DNA of 64,000 nt. It comes from UBA3069 sp050633465. GTDB taxonomy: Bacteria > Pseudomonadota > Alphaproteobacteria > Rhodobacterales > Rhodobacteraceae. Of the stretch, positions 51,671 through 59,833 are shown one piece after another (position 1 is the stretch's first letter; every line of letters starts with the position of its first letter). The translations under genes were made by a program, and so were the position numbers. Where the stretch lies: positions 124,001-188,000 of the forward strand of contig JBOEGO010000011.1 of assembly GCA_050633465.1 (NCBI GenBank), written 5' to 3'. The notes below the pieces were generated by a model, which did not search any database, was not told the origin of the DNA, and was given only the letters and a program-made list of their open reading frames with translations.

Positions 51671-52567
51671 TCAGGCTTGCGCCTCCAGTTTTTGCACCTC
51701 GGCGCGCAGGCCCTCGCTCAGGGCCTCGGCGAAACGGTTCATCCGCTCCAACCGGCGATCATCCGCATGGCGGATCAGGTAAAAACTGCGCGTCAGGCTA
51801 AAGGCATGCGGCAGCACCTTGATGATGCCCTTGGCCGACGGGATGGCGAAATCATGCACCACCCCCACGCCGCCGCCCTGTCGCACCCAGTTGAATTGCA
51901 CCGACACCGAATTCGATGCCAATGCCACCCGTTCGGCCCCCATCTCGGCCAGATAATCCAGCTCTTTGTCGAAAATCATATCGGGGATATAGCCAACCAC
52001 GCGGTGCTGGTGCAGGTCGTCCAATGTGGCCAGCGGCGGCGAGTTTTTCAGATACCAGCGTGATGCCGCCAGATGCAGTTTGTAATCGGTGATTTTCTGG
52101 ACCGTCAGGCGGCCAGCCGTGGGCGGGCTGACGCCAATCACCAGATCGGCCTCGCGCCGCGACAGGTTGATCACCCGCGGCAGGGCAACGATCTGCACAT
52201 CCAGATCGGGGTTGGCCCGCACAATCCGGTTGCAGACCTGCGGCAACAGGTAATTGGCGCAACCGTCCGGCGCACCAATGCGGATCGTGCCCGACAATTC
52301 CCCCGCCTGCCCCTGCATTTCCGCCATGGCCGCGCCCATGGATTGCTCGGCCCCTTCGGCATGGGCCAGCATCCGCTGCCCCGCATCGGTCAGCGCATAT
52401 CCCTGCGGTGATTTGGCAAACAACGGCGCGCCCAGAACCTCCTCCAGTCGCGCAATGCGCCGCCCGACGGTGGCCGGATCAACCCGCAAAACCCGCCCCG
52501 CCCCCGACAGGCTTTCGTGACGCGCCACCGCCAGAAAAATCTTCATATCATCCCACTGCATATCCAT
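51671..52567 (-). CDS. LysR family regulator next to mmsA
   Basis: Protein of 298 residues with an N-terminal HTH (DDMKIFLAVARHESLSGAGRVLRVDPATVGRRI) and LysR effector domain. It is divergent from mmsA with 126 bases between the starts, which include two TGCA-type palindromes, so control of mmsA (valine/inositol catabolism) is likely. Effector unknown. Confidence 0.9.
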   Translation of the reverse strand: MDMQWDDMKIFLAVARHESLSGAGRVLRVDPATVGRRIARLEEVLGAPLFAKSPQGYALTDAGQRMLAHAEGAEQSMGAAMAEMQGQAGELSGTIRIGAPDGCANYLLPQVCNRIVRANPDLDVQIVALPRVINLSRREADLVIGVSPPTAGRLTVQKITDYKLHLAASRWYLKNSPPLATLDDLHQHRVVGYIPDMIFDKELDYLAEMGAERVALASNSVSVQFNWVRQGGGVGVVHDFAIPSAKGIIKVLPHAFSLTRSFYLIRHADDRRLERMNRFAEALSEGLRAEVQKLEAQA

Positions 52568-52587
52568 CGCGCCGCCCCTGCCCTATC

Positions 52588-52599
52588 TGCATTTATGCA
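52588..52599. promoter_or_regulatory. Palindrome 1 in the mmsA/LysR region
   Basis: TGCATTTATGCA is an exact dyad (TGCAT-TT-ATGCA), 21 bases from the LysR start. A related dyad lies 40 bases away (centre to centre), about four helical turns, a spacing suited to two bound dimers. Confidence 0.5.
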
Positions 52600-52623
52600 A
52601 AACCCTTTTGGAAACTTGCCCCT

Positions 52624-52642
52624 TTGCATGGCATTCATGCAA
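52624..52642. promoter_or_regulatory. Palindrome 2 in the mmsA/LysR region
   Basis: TTGCATG-N5-CATGCAA has perfect 7-bp arms and shares the TGCAT/ATGCA half-sites of the dyad at 52588-52599. It lies 51 bases before the mmsA start and is a candidate LysR operator. Confidence 0.55.
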
Positions 52643-52693
52643 GCCTATCCTGACGTCAGCAAAATCAGGGAAATTTCCCAAGGAGGAACCGAA

Positions 52694-54193
52694 ATGCAAG
52701 AACTGACCCACTATATCAACGGCGAACATGTCAAAGGCACGTCAGGCCGTTTCAGCGATGTGTTCAACCCCTCCACCGGCGAAGTGCAGGCCAAATGCCC
52801 GCTCGCCTCGGTCGAGGAAATGAACCACGCGGTCGAAATCGCCGCCGCCGCACAGCCCGCATGGGCGGCCACCAACCCGCAGCGCCGCGCCCGTGTGCTG
52901 ATGAAATTCGTCGACCTGCTGAACCGCGATATGGACAAACTGGCCGAGGCCCTGTCGCGCGAACACGGCAAAACCCTGCCCGATGCCGCCGGTGACGTGC
53001 AGCGCGGGCTGGAAGTGGTGGAATATTGCATCGGTGCGCCGCAACTGCTTAAGGGCGAATATACCGATGGCGCAGGCCCCGGCATTGATATGTATTCCAT
53101 GCGTCAGGCGCTTGGCGTTACCGCTGGCATCACGCCGTTCAACTTTCCCGCCATGATCCCGATGTGGATGTTCGCCCCCGCCATTGCCTGCGGCAACGCC
53201 TTTATCCTGAAACCGTCCGAGCGCGACCCGTCCGTGCCCCTGATGCTGGCCGAACTGATGGAAGAAGCGGGCCTTCCCAAGGGCATCCTGCAAGTGGTGA
53301 ACGGAGACAAAACCGCCGTTGATGCGATCCTTTATAACGACATCATCCAATCCGTCGGCTTTGTCGGATCGACCCCGATTGCCGAATATATCTATGGCAC
53401 CGGCTGTTCGCAGGGCAAGCGCGTGCAATGTTTCGGTGGCGCGAAAAACCATATGATCATCATGCCCGATGCCGATATGGATCAGGCCGCCGATGCGCTG
53501 ATCGGCGCGGGCTACGGCGCCGCCGGCGAACGCTGCATGGCGATTTCCGTGGCCGTCCCAGTGGGCGAGGAAACCGCCGATCGTTTGATCGAAAAACTGG
53601 TGCCGCGCATCGAAAAGCTGAAAGTCGGGCCATATACGGGCGGCAATGACGTGGATTACGGCCCCGTTGTCACCGCCGCAGCCAAGGAAAATATCCTGAA
53701 ACTGGTGGAATCCGGTGTGGCACAGGGTGCGGAACTGGTGGTCGATGGTCGCGGCTTTAACCTTCAGGGTTACGAGGACGGGTTCTTTGTTGGCCCGCAC
53801 CTGTTTGACCGCGTGACCAAAGACATGGACATCTACCAAAAAGAGATTTTCGGCCCTGTGCTGTCCTGTGTGCGCGCCCAATCCTATGAAGAGGCACTGG
53901 GCCTTGCCATGGATCACGAATACGGCAACGGCACCGCGATTTTCACCCGCGACGGCGACGCCGCCCGCGATTTCGCCAGCCGGATCAATGTGGGCATGAT
54001 CGGCATCAACGTGCCAATCCCCGTGCCACTGGCCTATCACACCTTTGGCGGCTGGAAAAAATCGGTGTTCGGCGATTTGAACCAGCACGGGCCGGATGCG
54101 TTCAAATTCTACACCCGCACCAAAACCGTGACCGCCCGCTGGCCATCGGGGATCAAGGATGGCGCATCGCTGAACTTCAAACCGATGGATTGA
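52694..54193 (+). CDS. mmsA: CoA-acylating methylmalonate-semialdehyde dehydrogenase
   Basis: Aldehyde dehydrogenase family protein of 499 residues converting (methyl)malonate semialdehyde to propionyl-CoA or acetyl-CoA in valine and inositol breakdown. Features: REHGKTLPDAAGDVQRG, the ITPFNFPAMIPMWMFAPAIA region, KPSERDPSVPLML, FVGSTPIAEYIY and the catalytic Cys281 in GAAGERCMAISVAVPVG. ATG 52694 is preceded by AAGGAGGAACC; the open frame back to 52517 lies in the regulator promoter. It ends in a terminator. Confidence 0.95.
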   Translation: MQELTHYINGEHVKGTSGRFSDVFNPSTGEVQAKCPLASVEEMNHAVEIAAAAQPAWAATNPQRRARVLMKFVDLLNRDMDKLAEALSREHGKTLPDAAGDVQRGLEVVEYCIGAPQLLKGEYTDGAGPGIDMYSMRQALGVTAGITPFNFPAMIPMWMFAPAIACGNAFILKPSERDPSVPLMLAELMEEAGLPKGILQVVNGDKTAVDAILYNDIIQSVGFVGSTPIAEYIYGTGCSQGKRVQCFGGAKNHMIIMPDADMDQAADALIGAGYGAAGERCMAISVAVPVGEETADRLIEKLVPRIEKLKVGPYTGGNDVDYGPVVTAAAKENILKLVESGVAQGAELVVDGRGFNLQGYEDGFFVGPHLFDRVTKDMDIYQKEIFGPVLSCVRAQSYEEALGLAMDHEYGNGTAIFTRDGDAARDFASRINVGMIGINVPIPVPLAYHTFGGWKKSVFGDLNQHGPDAFKFYTRTKTVTARWPSGIKDGASLNFKPMD

Positions 54194-54201
54194 TGCCAAA
54201 A

Positions 54202-54230
54202 AGAACCCGGCCTGAACGGGCCGGGTTCTG
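54202..54230 (+). terminator. Terminator after mmsA
   Basis: AGAACCCGGCC pairs with GGCCGGGTTCT around a 5- to 7-base loop; the T run is short. An A run on the other side may serve the convergent DsrE-like gene. Confidence 0.75.
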
Positions 54231-54259
54231 TCATTCCAGCGCGGTTTTACGGGGTGAAA

Positions 54260-54709
54260 TTACCAGGTCAGTGTCTTGGTCATAGGGTCAAACAACCAGC
54301 CCTCGATCAGGGGCCATTCGCCCATCTGAACACCGTCGATGTAATCTTCCAGTTTCAAACCGGCAGCTGCCGAACAGGCCTGACACATGATAACCATGCC
54401 GCCATCCGCCATGAACGCCGTCAACATATCCTGAATGGACCTGCCCTGTTCAGCCATCAAACCGTGAATATGGCTGGGGCGCTTTTTATCGGCCAGATAG
54501 ACGCCGCGCAGATTCAGCCAGATCGCCGTGGGGTGCCCGTTCTTTAGCGATTTTTGATGGGCAAACATGATCGCCTTACCGGCGGCCCATGTGTCATCAG
54601 TGGTCAGGCTGACAAACAGCTTGGTCTTGTCGCTATCCCGGGCTGTGGCGGAAATCGGTGCGATAAGCAGGCTGAACGCAAGAAACAGTTTGATAAGGAT
54701 TGAGCGCAT
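54260..54709 (-). CDS. Exported DsrE-family protein
   Basis: Protein of 149 residues from ATG 54709. A signal peptide (ILIKLFLAFSLLIAPISATA, about residues 4-23) precedes a DsrE/DsrF-like domain: KLFVSLTTDDTWAAGKAIMF, then AIWLNLRGVYLADKK and the cysteine site MVIMCQACSAAAGLKLEDYI. The CxxC is positioned where DsrE-type proteins carry sulfur. A periplasmic sulfur or redox carrier is possible. ATG 54862 of the open frame would place the signal internally and is rejected. Divergent from the YbdK-type gene. Confidence 0.82.
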   Translation of the reverse strand: MRSILIKLFLAFSLLIAPISATARDSDKTKLFVSLTTDDTWAAGKAIMFAHQKSLKNGHPTAIWLNLRGVYLADKKRPSHIHGLMAEQGRSIQDMLTAFMADGGMVIMCQACSAAAGLKLEDYIDGVQMGEWPLIEGWLFDPMTKTLTW

Positions 54710-54849
54710 GATTTTCTCCCTTGGTTTCGGTTCATCCTGCATCACATTCCAAGATCGAGATATGACATGCATCAAACGCCCCCGCCACGCTTGCACCTGC
54801 GTTAAAACCAGTGCCAAATCAGACCGGATGACCGCGAAAGGAGGACCAG

Positions 54850-55983
54850 ATGCCGATAACACAGCCTGACTTCACCATAGGTATCGAAGAAGAATACCTC
54901 CTCGTGGATCGCGACAGCCTTAATCTGGCCCCCGCGCCCCCTGCCCTGATCCAACGCTGCAATGACGCATTGCAGGGGCAATTCAGCCCCGAATTCCTGA
55001 AATGTCAGGTCGAAACCGGCACACAGGTCTGCGCCACCGTGGCCGACGCACGCGAGGATCTGAAACGCCTGCGATCAACCCTGTCGCGCATCGCCGCCGA
55101 TTATAACCTGTCGCCCATTGCCGCATCGTGCCACCCGTTTTCCGACTGGCGCGACCAGAACCACACCGACAAGGACCGCTATAACAACCTGTCCGACCAA
55201 TTGGCGGGGGTGGTGCGGCGCATGTTGATCTGCGGGATGCACGTGCATGTCGGCGTGGATGACCGCGACCAACGCATCGACCTGATGAACCAGATGCGCT
55301 ATTTCCTGCCGCATCTGCTGGCCTTTTCGGCCTCGTCACCGTTTTGGCAGGGCGAGGATACCGGCCTGTCCTGTTACCGCCTGACCGTGTTTGACAACCT
55401 GCCGCGCACGGGCCTGCCACCGCGTTTCGATGCATGGGGCAATTACCAGCGATCGGTCAACGCACTGACCGAAATGGGCCTGATCGAGGACGGGTCGAAA
55501 ATCTGGTGGGATATGCGCCCCTCGCATCAATACCCCACCGTTGAATCGCGCATCTGCGATGTGCAACCCCGGCTGGAGGATGCGCTGACACTGGCCGCCC
55601 TGACACAGGCCCTGATGCGGATGCTCTGGCGGCTTGGCCTGCAAAACCAACGCTGGCGGGTTTATGACAGTTTCCTGTTGTCGGAAAATCGCTGGCGCGC
55701 ACAGCGGTATGGCACCCGCGAGGGGCTGGTTGATTTTGGCGCAAACGCGATTTTGTCGTTCAACCAACTGACCGAGGAACTGATAAACCTGACAGCCGAA
55801 GATGCGCTGGCGCTGCAATCCGCCCGCGAAATCGAACGCCTGCGCGACATGCTGCTCAGCGGCACCTCTGCCGCGCGGCAGCGCACTGTCATGGCTCAGG
55901 AATTATCCGCCCACAATGACCGCCCCCGCGCCCTACGCGCCGTGGTCAGCCACCTGATCGACGAATATCATGCCGATTTGTGA
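54850..55983 (+). CDS. Carboxylate-amine ligase, YbdK/GCS2 family
   Basis: Protein of 377 residues of the glutamate-cysteine ligase 2 family (YbdK type), ATP-dependent enzymes joining glutamate to an amine such as cysteine with weak activity. Motifs: FTIGIEEEYLLVDRDSLNLA, ICGMHVHVGVDDRDQRIDLM (His pair, about residue 131), AFSASSPFWQGEDTGLSCYR and WWDMRPSHQYPTVESRICD (about residue 219). Physiological substrate not known. It has an AAAGGAGG ribosome-binding site. Confidence 0.92.
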   Translation: MPITQPDFTIGIEEEYLLVDRDSLNLAPAPPALIQRCNDALQGQFSPEFLKCQVETGTQVCATVADAREDLKRLRSTLSRIAADYNLSPIAASCHPFSDWRDQNHTDKDRYNNLSDQLAGVVRRMLICGMHVHVGVDDRDQRIDLMNQMRYFLPHLLAFSASSPFWQGEDTGLSCYRLTVFDNLPRTGLPPRFDAWGNYQRSVNALTEMGLIEDGSKIWWDMRPSHQYPTVESRICDVQPRLEDALTLAALTQALMRMLWRLGLQNQRWRVYDSFLLSENRWRAQRYGTREGLVDFGANAILSFNQLTEELINLTAEDALALQSAREIERLRDMLLSGTSAARQRTVMAQELSAHNDRPRALRAVVSHLIDEYHADL

Positions 55984-56070
55984 CACCGCTCTGGCCACTG
56001 AAACACTCCTGCAAGAATACAGAATTAAACAGGCGTTCAATACTGAAATTAAGGGAGGAGGAGACCCCCA

Positions 56071-57216
56071 ATGGATTTCGCACTGACCGAGGAACAAACC
56101 GCCATTTTCGACATGGCCCATGCCTTTGGGCAGGAACATATCGCGCCCCACGCCCGCCAATGGGAAACAGACGGCACCATCCCCAAATCCCTATGGCCAC
56201 AGATCGGCGAGCTGGGCTTTGGCGGGCTGTATGTGTCTGAATCCTCGGGCGGTGCGGGGCTGTCGCGCCTTGACGCGGTGATGGTTTTCGAAGCTCTGTC
56301 AATGGCTTGCCCATCGGTGGCGGCCTTTCTGTCGATCCACAACATGTGCGCCAAAATGATCGACTCCTTTGGGGATGACGATGTGAAATCGCGCTATCTG
56401 CCCGGCGTCATCAGCATGGATACCGTGCTGTCCTATTGCCTGACCGAACCGGGGTCGGGGTCAGATGCCGCCGCGCTGAAAACCCGCGCCGCCAAAACCA
56501 ATGACGGCTATGTGCTGAACGGCACCAAGGCATTCATTTCAGGCGGCGGATATTCCGATGCCTATGTGGTCATGGTGCGCACTGGCGATGACGGCCCCAA
56601 AGGCATTTCCACGGTCATCGTCGATGATGGCACCGCGGGCCTGTCCTTTGGCGGGTTGGAACAGAAAATGGGCTGGCAATCGCAGCCCACGCGGCAGGTG
56701 CAGTTTGATGATTGCAAGGTGGCGCTGGAAAATCTGGTTGGCGAAGAGGGCAAAGGTTTCAAATACGCCATGGCCGGGCTGGACGGCGGGCGGCTGAACA
56801 TCTCGGCCTGCTCTTTGGGCGCGGCGCAACAGGCGCTGAACCTGACCCTGCAATATATGTCCGAACGCCGCGCATTCGGCCAATCCATCGACCAGTTTCA
56901 GGCGCTGCAATTCCGGCTGGCCGATATGGAAATCGAACTTCAGGCGGCGCGCACATTCCTGCGTCAGGCCGCATGGAAACTGGACACAGGCGCGCCCGAC
57001 GCCACAAAATTCTGCGCCATGGCGAAAAAATTCGTGACCGAGGCAGGATCGAAAATCACCAATCAATGCCTGCAACTGCACGGCGGATATGGCTATCTGG
57101 CGGATTACGGCATCGAAAAACTGGTGCGTGACCTGCGGGTGCATGAAATCCTGGAAGGCACCAATGAAATCATGCGCCTGATCACCGCCCGCGCCTTGCT
57201 GGCAGAGGCATCATAA
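56071..57216 (+). CDS. Acyl-CoA dehydrogenase, probably isobutyryl-CoA dehydrogenase
   Basis: FAD enzyme of 381 residues. It has VLSYCLTEPGSGSDAAALKT (about residue 117), the substrate loop GRLNISACSLGAAQQALNLT, ERRAFGQSIDQFQALQFRLADM, and the catalytic Glu in DLRVHEILEGTNEIMRLI near the C terminus. Its coupling (TAATG) to a 3-hydroxyisobutyryl-CoA hydrolase/3-hydroxyisobutyrate dehydrogenase and closeness to mmsA point to isobutyryl-CoA in valine breakdown. GGAGGAGG ribosome-binding site. Confidence 0.9.
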   Translation: MDFALTEEQTAIFDMAHAFGQEHIAPHARQWETDGTIPKSLWPQIGELGFGGLYVSESSGGAGLSRLDAVMVFEALSMACPSVAAFLSIHNMCAKMIDSFGDDDVKSRYLPGVISMDTVLSYCLTEPGSGSDAAALKTRAAKTNDGYVLNGTKAFISGGGYSDAYVVMVRTGDDGPKGISTVIVDDGTAGLSFGGLEQKMGWQSQPTRQVQFDDCKVALENLVGEEGKGFKYAMAGLDGGRLNISACSLGAAQQALNLTLQYMSERRAFGQSIDQFQALQFRLADMEIELQAARTFLRQAAWKLDTGAPDATKFCAMAKKFVTEAGSKITNQCLQLHGGYGYLADYGIEKLVRDLRVHEILEGTNEIMRLITARALLAEAS

Positions 57217-59138
57217 TGTCAGACGCTGATATTATCATTCGTGTTCAAGGGGTTGCAGGGCGCATCACCCTGAACCGGCCAAAGGCGCTGAATGCGCTGA
57301 CCTATGACATGGCCAACCGGATCGAAACCGCAATTGACGCATGGCGCAATGACCCCTCGGTGCAGATCGTGGTGTTTGACGCTGCGGGCGATCGCGCCTT
57401 TTGCGCCGGTGGCGACATCGCCGACCTATACGCCGCAGGCAAAGCTGGCGATTTCGAATACGGTCAACGGTTCTGGGCCGATGAATACCGCCTGAACGCC
57501 AAACTGGCGCAATATCCCAAACCCACCGTCAGCTTCATGCAGGGGTTCACCATGGGGGGCGGTGTTGGCGTGGGGTGCCACCTGTTGCACCGCATCGTTG
57601 GTGACTCCAGCCAGATCGCGATGCCCGAATGCAGCATCGGACTGGTGCCTGATGTGGGCGGGTCGCTGATCCTTGCGCGTGCGCCGGGGCGGCTGGGCGA
57701 ATACCTTGGCACCACCGCTGGCCGCATGGGCGCGGCCGATGCCATTCTGGCCGGTTTCGCCGATCACTATATCCCCGAATCCGATTGGCCCGCGCTGATT
57801 GCCACGCTGGAATCCACCGGCCACACCGGCGCGATTGCGGCACAATCCATGCCCGCATCCGGCGGCACGCTGGCCGCGCTGGCCCCGCAGATCAACGCGA
57901 CATTCGCGGGCGAATCCCTTGGCGATATCCTGAACGCGCTGAACCACGACAACAGCGGTTTCGCCGCCAGCACGCTGAAATCGCTGTCGCGCAATTCCCC
58001 GCTGGCCATGGGTTGCGCCGTAGAAATGATCCACCGTTTGCGCGCGGGCACCCCCGATATCCGCCGCGCGCTGGAACTGGAATACAGGTTCACCTATCGC
58101 GCCATGGAAAAGGGCGATTTTTTAGAAGGCATCCGCGCCGCCATCATCGACAAGGACCGCAGCCCGAAATGGCAGCACGCACTGACCGCCCTGCCCGCGA
58201 TGGCCGTGTCGCAAATGCTGCTGCCGCTGGGCAAAAATACCCTGAGTTTTGAGGAGGAGAACACCATGCAAATCGCATTCATCGGCCTTGGCAATATGGG
58301 CGCGCCCATGGCCGCCAATCTGGCCGCCGCAGGTCACACCGTCACCGGTTTTGACACCGCAGGCGTCACCGCCACCGGCGTGACCAACGCCGCCACCGCG
58401 CCCGAGGCCGTGGCAGGCGCCGATGTGGTCATCACCATGCTGCCCAACGGCGCGATCCTGCGCGCAGTGGCGGGCGATATCATCCCGCATATGTCCGCAG
58501 GTGCCGCGCTGGTCGATTGTTCCACCGTCGATGTGGAATCTGCCCGCGATGTGGCGCAACTGGCTGAAAACGCGGGATTACTGGCCGTTGATGCGCCCGT
58601 ATCCGGCGGCGTTGGCGGCGCATCGGCCGGCACGTTGACCTTTATGGCGGGCGGTTCTGACGCGGCATTCGCCAAGGCGGAACCGCTGTTTGATATCATG
58701 GGCCAAAAGGCGGTGCATTGCGGCGGCGCAGGCGCAGGTCAGGCCGCAAAAATCTGCAACAACATGATCCTGGGCGTCACCATGATCGCCACCTGCGAGG
58801 CATTCGCCCTGGCCGACAAACTGGGGCTGGACCGTCAGAAAATGTTCGATGTCGTCTCTACCTCCTCGGGCTACAGTTGGACCATGAACGCCTATTGCCC
58901 CGCCCCCGGCGTTGGCCCGAACAGCCCCGCCGACAACGGCTATAAACCGGGCTTTGCCTCCGAATTGATGCTCAAGGATCTGCGCCTTAGCCAACAGGCC
59001 GCCGTTGCCGCCGACGCCGACACCCCCATGGGACAGGCCGCCGCCGCGCTCTACGAAACCTTTGTAGAATCCGAAGGCGGCGCAGGCAGCGATTTTTCCG
59101 CCATGCTGCCAAGGTTCGAAAAACGCGGCCGCAGCTAG
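57216..59138 (+). CDS. Fused 3-hydroxyisobutyryl-CoA hydrolase and 3-hydroxyisobutyrate dehydrogenase
   Basis: One frame of 640 codons holds two valine-pathway enzymes. Residues 1-350 are a crotonase-type 3-hydroxyisobutyryl-CoA hydrolase (FCAGGDIADLYAAGKAGDF, MQGFTMGGGVGVGCHLLHRI, MPECSIGLVPDVGGS). Residues 351-640 are 3-hydroxyisobutyrate dehydrogenase, MmsB (MQIAFIGLGNMGAPMAANLA, APVSGGVGGASAGTLTFMAG and the catalytic Lys in AGQAAKICNNM). Each half has full family length. At the joint the DNA still reads GAGGAGGAG (58251-58259) 6 bases before ATG 58266, a good ribosome-binding site and start for MmsB alone. One more T in the TTTT at 58247-58250 would give a TGA stop and two genes. It is either a recent true fusion or a single-base deletion or sequencing error. 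Confidence 0.88.
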   Translation: MSDADIIIRVQGVAGRITLNRPKALNALTYDMANRIETAIDAWRNDPSVQIVVFDAAGDRAFCAGGDIADLYAAGKAGDFEYGQRFWADEYRLNAKLAQYPKPTVSFMQGFTMGGGVGVGCHLLHRIVGDSSQIAMPECSIGLVPDVGGSLILARAPGRLGEYLGTTAGRMGAADAILAGFADHYIPESDWPALIATLESTGHTGAIAAQSMPASGGTLAALAPQINATFAGESLGDILNALNHDNSGFAASTLKSLSRNSPLAMGCAVEMIHRLRAGTPDIRRALELEYRFTYRAMEKGDFLEGIRAAIIDKDRSPKWQHALTALPAMAVSQMLLPLGKNTLSFEEENTMQIAFIGLGNMGAPMAANLAAAGHTVTGFDTAGVTATGVTNAATAPEAVAGADVVITMLPNGAILRAVAGDIIPHMSAGAALVDCSTVDVESARDVAQLAENAGLLAVDAPVSGGVGGASAGTLTFMAGGSDAAFAKAEPLFDIMGQKAVHCGGAGAGQAAKICNNMILGVTMIATCEAFALADKLGLDRQKMFDVVSTSSGYSWTMNAYCPAPGVGPNSPADNGYKPGFASELMLKDLRLSQQAAVAADADTPMGQAAAALYETFVESEGGAGSDFSAMLPRFEKRGRS

Positions 59139-59153
59139 GCCTAAATCAGGAAC

Positions 59154-59190
59154 AAAACCGCCCCCGCGACAGAATGCGCAGGGGGCGGTT
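59154..59190 (+). terminator. Terminator after the valine operon
   Basis: AAAACCGCCCCC pairs with GGGGGCGGTT around a 15-base loop; the T run is short. Confidence 0.7.
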
Positions 59191-59261
59191 GCACCTTTCC
59201 CCTTGTTTCATGGCAAACATATATTAAATTCAATATATGACCAACCAAGGGGGAGCCTCCC

Positions 59262-59462
59262 ATGTCCAAAAATGTTGGCGGTATTGACCGCATCCTGCGC
59301 ATCGCCGTTGGAATTGCCCTGCTGATCGGGTTTTTCATGCTGCCCGAGGCGGGCTATCGCTGGTTTCTGTTGATCGGCATCGTGCCGCTGTTCACCGGCC
59401 TGTTCCAAACCTGCCCGCTTTACTCGATCTTTGGTATGAACACCTGTCCGATGAAAAAATGA
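59262..59462 (+). CDS. DUF2892 family inner-membrane protein
   Basis: Protein of 66 residues: SKNVGGIDRILRIAVGIALL then a first helix (VGIALLIGFFML), a turn (EAGYRWFLLI) and a second helix leading to FTGLFQTCPLYSIFGMNTCP. The N-G-x-D-R-x-x-R start and CPLYSIxGxxTC ending are the DUF2892 hallmarks, a two-helix membrane module often found with rhodanese domains. Role unknown; two cysteines near the C terminus. Confidence 0.9.
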   Translation: MSKNVGGIDRILRIAVGIALLIGFFMLPEAGYRWFLLIGIVPLFTGLFQTCPLYSIFGMNTCPMKK

Positions 59463-59592
59463 TCGGCAAAGAAGCCCCCATCACTGCGGGCTTTTCTGGC
59501 AAACAACCGCCGAGCGGCAACCCGCTCGGTGACACCTGCGATGCGCCTGCCTATGTCTTGGTTAACGATAAAACCAAAAACACGAGAGCGCG

Positions 59593-59814
59593 ATGCAGAG
59601 CAATTTTCACCTACCCCGTAAAACCGCCAGCCGTGTGACGCGGCTTTTTCTGGCTGCGGCCTTGATCACGTTGGCCATCCTGCCCGCGATTTTCATCGCT
59701 CAGGCGCGCACAGGCACCGATATCGCAACGCAGCAACCCGGGCTACAGGTGCCCGCCGTGCATACACAGGCCTTACCGCATAGCGAGGCGCAGACCGTCA
59801 AATTGCGCGGCTAG
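59593..59814 (+). CDS. Small hypothetical membrane or exported protein
   Basis: Frame of 73 residues: a basic start (MQSNFHLPRKTASRVTRLF), one hydrophobic helix (LAAALITLAILPAIFIAQAR) and a polar tail. It looks like a signal or anchor followed by about 35 periplasmic residues. No family recognised. The ribosome-binding site is weak (ACGAGAGCG), so reality is uncertain. It converges on uvrA. Confidence 0.5.
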   Translation: MQSNFHLPRKTASRVTRLFLAAALITLAILPAIFIAQARTGTDIATQQPGLQVPAVHTQALPHSEAQTVKLRG

Positions 59815-59833
59815 GCAGCCCATAGGCGGCGGA

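Noticed and set aside
59511..59530. CCGAGCG/CGCTCGG hairpin after the DUF2892 gene as a member of the CGGA-TCCG palindrome family
   Set aside because: It is single, has a longer 6-base centre and lacks the CGGA/TCCG ends; probably a simple terminator stem.
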